This document shows, piece by piece, positions 1 through 4,867 of a stretch of 6,647 nt of DNA. Below the pieces are notes generated by a model. It saw only the letters and a program-made list of their open reading frames with translations. It had not been told where the DNA came from and did not search any database. The stretch is from the NCBI GenBank assembly GCA_963580095.1, contig CAUZJQ010000247.1, positions 1 to 6,647 of the forward strand. Direction: 5' to 3'. Source of the stretch: CAJWLW01 sp963580095. GTDB taxonomy: Bacteria; Verrucomicrobiota; Lentisphaeria; JABSQK01; CAJWLW01. The position numbers were made by a program, and so were the translations under genes. The first letter of the stretch is position 1. Every line of letters begins with the position of its first letter.

Positions 1-29
1 GGTCCATCCGCTTCCATGCGAATTTCCAT
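1..29 (-). CDS. 5' end of a gene running off the left edge (unidentified)
   Basis: An ATG on the minus strand at 29-27 opens a frame reading M-E-I-R-M-E-A-D-G and still open at the window edge. The start is supported by a consensus Shine-Dalgarno, AAAGGAG at 41-35, five bases upstream, much better than the ribosome site of the large gene before it. It lies 206 bases beyond the stop of the DUF6055 gene on the same strand, so it could be the next gene in the same direction. Nine codons are too few for any product call. The second in-frame ATG (codon 5) has no comparable upstream site. The start codon lies at the base of a long hairpin (28-82) that would control access to it. Confidence 0.5.
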
Positions 30-82
30 CGAGACTCCTTTCCCGGTCCGACTTCAACCATCAACCGGAAGGGAGTCTCGAT
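28..82 (-). promoter_or_regulatory. Long leader hairpin masking a ribosome binding site
   Basis: Positions 28-38 (ATCGAGACTCC) and 72-82 (GGAGTCTCGAT) are perfect 11-bp inverted repeats. Beyond them, pairing continues with one mismatch, four more pairs, a one-base bulge and two G-C pairs, so arms 28-46 and 65-82 give about 17 pairs around an 18-base loop (47-64). On the minus-strand RNA the 3' arm contains the Shine-Dalgarno at 41-35 and the first two bases of the ATG at 29-27. Such placement is known from RNA thermometers and other translational switches; that this one regulates is inference. There is no U-tract, so it is not a good intrinsic terminator. It could instead be a dispersed repeat that happens to lie here. 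Confidence 0.5.
35..41 (-). promoter_or_regulatory. Shine-Dalgarno AAAGGAG for the edge gene
   Basis: The minus strand reads AAAGGAG, then five bases (TCTCG), then ATG. This is close to ideal complementarity to the 16S 3' end and near-ideal spacing, and it is the main reason to believe the nine-codon partial gene. The whole motif lies inside the 3' arm of the hairpin at 28-82, so it is predicted to be base-paired when that hairpin forms. Confidence 0.55.
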
Positions 83-131
83 ATTTTCCCGATTCCCCAA
101 CACCCACGTTTTGGGATCACGCCCGGCGGGC

Positions 132-199
132 ACGTGGGATAGGCTTCCAGCCTGTCATTTCCCCTCGTGTTCTTGACAGGCTGGAAGCCTATCCCACGT
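132..199. repeat. Perfect 26-bp inverted repeat, REP-like palindrome
   Basis: The arms at 132-157 and 174-199 are exact reverse complements over 26 bases, separated by a 16-base loop (158-173). The arm core is GATAGGCTTCCAGCC. The element starts 37 bases beyond the stop codon of the DUF6055 gene. Neither strand has a T-run directly after the stem, so it is not a classic Rho-independent terminator, although as RNA it would stabilise or end the 3' side of the upstream message. From memory, translated shadows of this core (such as LTGWKPIP and DRLEAYPT) turn up often in spurious small ORFs from planctomycete genomes, which suggests a high-copy dispersed element. No transposase is nearby and I see no target-site duplication. 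Confidence 0.8.
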
Positions 200-235
200 T
201 TATTCACAGCCTCACCCGGAAAGGCGACTATTAAT

Positions 236-3200
236 TTAGAATCCTCTGACTCGCAGCAACCACTTTTTCATCTTTGGAGGAACAGCCTCATTGAGCTCCT
301 CCCGGGTTCGGTAGTCCCAGTCCGCAGTTGTGTGATAATTCAGGCTCTGTTGAAAGTCTCTCAGCTTAGTAATATCACGCCTGGAAAACGGATTGCTGCC
401 AGCAACACCGGCCTCCTGAAGAAGCTGTTTCTTTTCGTCTCCCAGCGCCTTTCTGGCGGCGGCGTACACTGCTTCAATCTCCGTGTACTCATCCTGGCCT
501 CTCCGCGTGCTCTCGTGCCGCGATCTCGCTACGTTCAAAGCTTTCTGTTTCGCACGCAAGGACTTATCCAGCTGCGAACGCTCTGGATGGCCTGGGCTTA
601 GATCGCTCAGTTTCCCCTTCAACTCCTTGATTTCCTGTTCCGCCTTGACGGTGCTCGGAAGGGCTTTGAATTCGTCCCGGGCCTTCTGTTCGAGATCTCT
701 CTTCTCTTTTGCTAATTCTTTGACACGAGCATCAAGCACGACAAACGCTTCGCTACTATTCAGATCCGCCTCCGTTGCTTTTCGCTGCGCGTCCCAGGCA
801 TCGGCCCTCTGCTGGTCGCTCTCGGACCAATCCAGCCGTTGCGTCAAGGCAAAGGGTGGCGGGCCGAGCGAGTCAAAATCACTGTGAACCTGACGATAGA
901 TGCGGAAGTGGTCCATCCGCCCCTGGAAGAACCGGTCGCGGTTTCTGCCGCAGGCGATAAAGTTGCCTTCGGCTCGATCACCGGGGAAGACATCGCGCGG
1001 CCGGATTTCGAACTTGCCCTGTGCGACGCGCTTTCCGTCGATATGAATGGAGGCGGTCGAACCGCTTATTTCCACTCGCACGCGGGACCACGCGTCGGCC
1101 GGAATCGCTTGCGACGCGGCAACCAGGCAGGTCTCGCCTTTGTGCCTGGCAATCAGCGCGGGAGTGCCTGTGTTCTTCGCGATCTCCAGGTAGAAACACT
1201 CATCCTCGCCGGTCCCGAAATCAAAGAGACGTCCCCCCTTGCGGCCGGACCGGTTGACCAGCATGTCGATGGTCAATTCAGCAAAGTCGGCCACCGACGG
1301 CGGTGCCTCGGCATACTGATCTTTTCCGTTGAACAGAATGCACTTGTGTCCGCCGTCGTCCTTGAACTCGGAACTGCCGTGAAGGATGCCGTTGTTGTTG
1401 ATGTAGGAATCTTCGAGCAGGCAGGTCTTCGGCTGGTTGAACTGCCAGTTCGCGTACAGGCCCGCGGCATCGGTTCCATCGCTGAGCCCCTGCCGCCGCC
1501 CATAGATTCGACCATGCTGGAAAACGCCGCTTTCGAGATTCGCGATGCCCGGAACGAGTTCGTAGTACCCGACCGTGCCGTCATATCCGGGCGTGTAGTC
1601 CATGACTAACTCGCCCGTGAGTTTCTGGCCCTTGGCGCCGCAGAGTCGGAGGATGTGCTCTCCCTTGAGGACCACATTGCCGTCGATCTCTGCCTGGCCC
1701 TCGGACGGGATTTTACCGCTTCGTCCGATGGACGACCGTGAGAGCGTGGTGACTGTGACAGACTCCAGAATACGCGCATTGCCGCCGACGGTGATGTCTC
1801 CGAACACCCACGCCTTGCCGCCGATCCTGGCGTTGCCACGAATCACGGTTTTCGGACCGTACACGACGGCGTACTGATGAATGCAGGCATTGTCTTCGAC
1901 GCGTGCTCCATCGAGCACCATGGCGTTCGAGCCCACGTAAGCGGTCGCGGCAACGCGGGCACTGTCAGCCACAAACCCACCGCCGTTGGCGTGGCGGTGG
2001 CCTTCTGCGTTTCTCTGCAGAAACTTCACCCGTCTGGTCAGATCGTCTCTCACCCGGACCTTGCCACGTTCCCACCATTCGGATGGATCGTACTCGCCCG
2101 ATACGACCTTTTCGTTCTGACCGATAGCGGCAAACGTGATACGCCGGCGCATGTCGGCCAGTTTCTCCTGGGCGAGCGGGCCGTCGTCGTCCGACAATGG
2201 GATGGGCACTTCGTTCTTCACGGAGAAGCCCAGGAACTGATTGCCGTTGTTCAGCGTGTATAGTTCGTCGAGATTGATCACGTCGCCCTGACGGCGATGG
2301 AGCGTGCCGGGCTTGCATCCGCTCAAGGTCACTTCCCAGGGATAGCGCGGAGCGTGAACGCCCGCCAGCAGGACGTCGCAATTCCCCGCGGGCGACCGAG
2401 GCAGAGCAGACGGCGTCGCCGCAACCGTCAGCCAGAGATGCTTGTCTGACGGACGTAACGTGAAGTCCAGCTTTCCTTTGTTCCAGAGCTGGCTGTAGCG
2501 TGCCCGACCGTTACCGTCCACCGCCACTATGCAGGCTCGCCAGTCGCTGTGAAGCTTTGCTTCCTGGAGGCCGTCGAAGTCGACTGAAATCTCCGTCGCT
2601 CCTTTAGCCGGAGTGAGCCGGACAATGTTGAATCCGTACGTTCTGGGCGCTTCGCTGTCAGGAATGCGGTAGTGATCTGTCTGTCCGTAGACGGGCTGCA
2701 GGAAGCTGATCTCCGGCATCCCGTACTTGCTGCGGATGGCGTATTGCATCACGAAGTCGCACGTAGCCATCCGCGCCGCGTACTCGCCAAAGAAATCGCC
2801 AAAACCTTTGACGCCGTTTTCCCAGAGACCTCGTTGCTGGCCGAGTCGGGCGATGGTGTGATACGCGGTTGGTTCTGACGCCGCCGCCAGGCAACCGGCG
2901 ACCGACAGGATGCCATCGCCCCAGTTCGGATTGTCGCCCAGCGCAAAGAACCAGAGCGGGCACTGGTACTGGGTGCAACTGACGTTGCGCCAGGGATAGC
3001 AGAAATTGTGGCTGAACATCGGCGTTTCGCCGGGCAAGTTTAAGTGCCGTCCGCCGTGGCAAACCGATTCGCCGAAAAACAGTGACGACCAGCCACCGCG
3101 TGGGTGGCCGTGGTACCACTCGTGCCCCAGTCCCTCATTCCGCGGTCCGCCGGTGGCATCGCGAAGATCGCAGGCTCCGAATCCGCCGCCCGCGTAACCG

Positions 3201-4051
3201 CCGTCAATCGCCAGTCGGACGAGGATGCTGTACTTCTTCCACGGTTTTTCTCTGCGCCAGTAAGGCATCGAGCTGCCGGTGGCTTCGATATGCGTCCACA
3301 TGTTCTCCGCGTACTCCAGCGATCCTTTTCGAAAGGCGTTCTGTTTTTCCGGTTCATGCGGCCGCATCCACCACAGGTTTTTGTACGGGGTTTGGGCGTC
3401 CGACACCCAGGTGTAGTGTTTCGTTTCAATGACCAGGGAGTCGGGCTCGACGCGATAAGTGCTTGATACGTATTCATCCTGTGACTGGGTGGCCTGTAGC
3501 TTTTTCCATTCCTGTTGCCATATCTTGTGAATGAACGCGTGGTCATCCTGGCTGACCATCGAATGGAACGGTGGGTAAACCATGACCGCCCGACGCTCGC
3601 CGTTCTCCATCCGCAGCACGGCCGCGGGCGTGAGCTTGTAGCCGTTGAATCGTGGGTCAGGGGTTTCGATACCGAATCCTCGAAACCCGATCAGGTGTGC
3701 CTTGAAAGTTTCGCCATCCGAAGTGGTCCAGTTGCGGCCAGCGCCGGCCAGCGCTTCCCTGTCGTATTGGCCCTTGTTTCGCGTCCAGGTGCGCAGCGGC
3801 GCACCCTCGGGAATGTCAACAATGTCCTGCCCCTGACGCGGCCACCACTGGATGGTGCGGCGCTGGTAGCCGACCGCATTCGGTCCACCTTCCTGTTGGA
3901 CCATGTCCCGGCCCACACCAGGCACAAGCTCTTTCGGGTAGTGCAGATTCCCATAGTAATCGTGGTCCGCTGCAAACGAACCCGCACAGACACCAAGAAT
4001 CGCGGCAGCAAGAACTGCTATCGACTTCAGTTGTGGTGTCTTGATTGTCAT
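236..4051 (-). CDS. Exported DUF6055 (Svx/AvrXca-like) HExxH putative metalloprotease, multidomain
   Basis: This 1271-residue protein is probably an extracytoplasmic zinc-dependent peptidase-like protein. Residues 1-28 form a signal peptide: K4 and K9, a hydrophobic AVLAAAILGVCAG core, and cleavage near SFA-AD. Residues 30 to about 450 resemble DUF6055/Svx-AvrXca proteins. They carry HEWYH (310-314), matching the gluzincin HExxH motif, with E328 in FFGES as the likely third ligand, and a later block GEYAARMATCDF typical of the family. A beta-rich region runs to about 600. Residues 690-775 hold short repeats such as GNARIGGKAWVFGD, like a left-handed beta-helix. Residues 861-1058 form a LamG-like fold (ILFNGKDQYAEAP to MDHFRIYR). 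Residues 1072-1220 are a charged helical hairpin, and the tail has a Trp/Arg-rich ending. The start is set by the signal peptide and by a weak GGAA eight to nine bases upstream. The cytochrome remnant ends three bases before it, which points to co-transcription. Family membership is recalled, not searched; catalysis and substrate are unproven. Confidence 0.82.
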   Translation of the reverse strand: MTIKTPQLKSIAVLAAAILGVCAGSFAADHDYYGNLHYPKELVPGVGRDMVQQEGGPNAVGYQRRTIQWWPRQGQDIVDIPEGAPLRTWTRNKGQYDREALAGAGRNWTTSDGETFKAHLIGFRGFGIETPDPRFNGYKLTPAAVLRMENGERRAVMVYPPFHSMVSQDDHAFIHKIWQQEWKKLQATQSQDEYVSSTYRVEPDSLVIETKHYTWVSDAQTPYKNLWWMRPHEPEKQNAFRKGSLEYAENMWTHIEATGSSMPYWRREKPWKKYSILVRLAIDGGYAGGGFGACDLRDATGGPRNEGLGHEWYHGHPRGGWSSLFFGESVCHGGRHLNLPGETPMFSHNFCYPWRNVSCTQYQCPLWFFALGDNPNWGDGILSVAGCLAAASEPTAYHTIARLGQQRGLWENGVKGFGDFFGEYAARMATCDFVMQYAIRSKYGMPEISFLQPVYGQTDHYRIPDSEAPRTYGFNIVRLTPAKGATEISVDFDGLQEAKLHSDWRACIVAVDGNGRARYSQLWNKGKLDFTLRPSDKHLWLTVAATPSALPRSPAGNCDVLLAGVHAPRYPWEVTLSGCKPGTLHRRQGDVINLDELYTLNNGNQFLGFSVKNEVPIPLSDDDGPLAQEKLADMRRRITFAAIGQNEKVVSGEYDPSEWWERGKVRVRDDLTRRVKFLQRNAEGHRHANGGGFVADSARVAATAYVGSNAMVLDGARVEDNACIHQYAVVYGPKTVIRGNARIGGKAWVFGDITVGGNARILESVTVTTLSRSSIGRSGKIPSEGQAEIDGNVVLKGEHILRLCGAKGQKLTGELVMDYTPGYDGTVGYYELVPGIANLESGVFQHGRIYGRRQGLSDGTDAAGLYANWQFNQPKTCLLEDSYINNNGILHGSSEFKDDGGHKCILFNGKDQYAEAPPSVADFAELTIDMLVNRSGRKGGRLFDFGTGEDECFYLEIAKNTGTPALIARHKGETCLVAASQAIPADAWSRVRVEISGSTASIHIDGKRVAQGKFEIRPRDVFPGDRAEGNFIACGRNRDRFFQGRMDHFRIYRQVHSDFDSLGPPPFALTQRLDWSESDQQRADAWDAQRKATEADLNSSEAFVVLDARVKELAKEKRDLEQKARDEFKALPSTVKAEQEIKELKGKLSDLSPGHPERSQLDKSLRAKQKALNVARSRHESTRRGQDEYTEIEAVYAAARKALGDEKKQLLQEAGVAGSNPFSRRDITKLRDFQQSLNYHTTADWDYRTREELNEAVPPKMKKWLLRVRGF

Positions 4052-4054
4052 GCG

Positions 4055-4297
4055 TTATTCCGACAGTACGAATTCGACGAGGTCGTCAATCTGCTCGTCA
4101 GTGAGTATTTCGGTCTTCTTGCTGTGCTTGCTACTGGTCATCAGTTCCTTCACGGTCAGGTACTTCCCGCTGTGCAGGTACGGAGCAGTCCGCCATATCT
4201 CGATCAACGTGGGCGTGTCGAACTTCTGGCGACGATCGCGCGGGGTTTTGCTCGCAACATCGTGCAGTGAAAGATCGGTGTCGTGCGGATCGTCTAT
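4055..4297 (-). pseudogene. C-terminal remnant of a cytochrome/YVTN beta-propeller family protein
   Basis: Eighty codons read in one frame after an in-frame TAG at 4300-4298, with no ATG start. They end in TAA three bases before the ATG of the DUF6055 gene. The peptide contains LSLHDVASKTPRDRR, KFDTPTLIEIWRTAPYLHSGKY and LTDEQIDDLVEFVLSE. I recognise this as the conserved end of planctomycete di-heme cytochrome c peroxidase-like or YVTN-repeat proteins, in which the 'FDTPTL.E.WRTAPYLH.G' segment follows the last haem site. No CxxCH haem motif remains in the fragment, so it cannot bind covalent haem and is probably non-functional. It is in the same frame as the truncated sulfatase ORF upstream (4867-4361), but two stops (4363-4361 and 4300-4298) separate them. 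The 63 bases between (4298-4360) match nothing I recognise. Confidence 0.6.
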
Positions 4298-4638
4298 CTA
4301 CCTGCCACTCCCGCTTGCAGAGAATCTGGACAGACATTTTTTGGAAAGGGCTCGATCCGATCACCGTGGGACAGGCGGCTCGAGTCGCGTCCGGGGAAAC
4401 AGATCGTCGCGAGCGACGCCAGGGTTCCTGGCAATGAAGCCTGCTTGAGTGAGGGTGGGGATGTGGCCGAGCACTCTCTGCTTCGACATCTCCAGCTCCA
4501 GCGTCTTCGCACCGGGCGGGATCGGCGCGAGCCCGGCCAGCTTGCACTCTTTATAGGCACTGCGAGGATCTTCCCCCACTTTATAGGTCACTTGGAGCAC
4601 GCTGTCTCCAGGAACCAATTTGCCGTCGATATAAACCT

Positions 4639-4660
4639 TGGCGGCCCCCTGCGGCCGCCA
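4639..4660. repeat. 8-bp GC-rich inverted repeat at the sulfatase breakpoint
   Basis: TGGCGGCC at 4639-4646 and GGCCGCCA at 4653-4660 are perfect inverted repeats around a six-base loop. The pair lies 10-30 bases beyond the point (about 4670) where sulfatase similarity ends in the truncated ORF, inside codons for S-W-R-P-Q-G-A-A-K. A short GC palindrome at a junction could have promoted deletion or blocked sequencing, but repeats of this length also arise by chance in GC-rich coding DNA. Confidence 0.4.
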
Positions 4661-4863
4661 GGAAAAATATTTGGCCAGTCGGTCGAGATTCGGCGTGTGA
4701 ACGTTGTTTCGGCCGCCGAGGCAGTTGATCCAGTCGTTGAGGTCGTCGACCGCGATGAACAACACGTTCGGGCGGGCCTGCGGAGTTTCGCCGGCCCTTG
4801 CGCGTGGCTCCAAGGCGGCCACCGCAACGAGACACAGCGCCATCGAGACTCGCATGAAATCAC

Positions 4864-4867
4864 TCAT
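4864..4867 (-). promoter_or_regulatory. ATGA stop-start overlap between two sulfatase genes
   Basis: The minus strand reads AAATGAGTG. The TGA (4866-4864) ends the full-length sulfatase and the ATG (4867-4865) begins the truncated one. This four-base overlap is the usual arrangement for translational coupling in an operon. It shows that the second sulfatase was once co-expressed with the first, in the same transcript and probably at a linked dose. Confidence 0.75.

Larger units (their letters stand above)
4361..4867 (-). pseudogene. Truncated sulfatase N-terminus fused in frame to an unrelated tail
   Basis: The 168-residue ORF begins like a complete secreted sulfatase. Residues 5-25 form a signal peptide (MRVSMALCLVAVAALEP, cleavage near ARA). 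Residues 32-65 match the start of an iduronate-2-sulfatase/choline-sulfatase-like enzyme: RPNVLFIAVDDLNDW, with metal ligands D41-D42, then VHTPNLDRLA. There the homology stops. The expected CxPxR formylglycine site, GKWH and DNG motifs are all missing, against a usual 450-550 residues. Residues 67-168 look like ordinary, non-random coding sequence (AAKVYIDGKLVPGDSVLQV, PPGAKTLELEMSKQ, IPTLTQAGFIA), but I cannot assign them; they may come from a third gene. The ATG overlaps the stop of the preceding sulfatase (ATGA), which fixes the start and indicates coupled translation. It cannot be an active sulfatase. Deletion fusion or mis-assembly are the main explanations. Confidence 0.65.

Noticed and set aside
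132..199. Rho-independent terminator
   Set aside because: The stem is strong, but on neither strand does it continue into a run of T, and at 26 bp it is far longer than usual terminator stems. A REP-like element fits better, though it could still affect 3' ends.
16..601. Two overlapping short plus-strand ORFs across the left intergenic region
   Set aside because: Their peptides are translations of the 26-bp palindrome (GFQPV, TGWKPIP, DRLEAYPT) plus the antisense of the DUF6055 tail. These are typical repeat-derived spurious ORFs.
690..1165. Possible CRISPR, tRNA or tandem repeats anywhere in the window
   Set aside because: Reading through the window I found no regularly spaced direct repeats, no cloverleaf-like sequence and no tandem DNA repeats; the coiled-coil and beta-helix regularity is at protein level only.
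839..1609. 256-codon plus-strand ORF
   Set aside because: It lies wholly antisense to the LamG-like part of the DUF6055 gene and has no recognisable domain, signal peptide or convincing ribosome site. GC-rich coding DNA commonly leaves long open frames on the opposite strand.
3515..4270. 251-codon plus-strand ORF crossing the DUF6055 start and the cytochrome remnant
   Set aside because: It is antisense to two clear minus-strand reading frames, and its peptide resembles no family I know. It also covers a gene boundary on the other strand, as expected for a chance frame.
4131..4547. 138-codon minus-strand ORF bridging the truncated sulfatase and the cytochrome remnant
   Set aside because: It is in a different frame from both recognisable peptides and is Arg/His/Ser-rich; not evidence of a real bridging gene.
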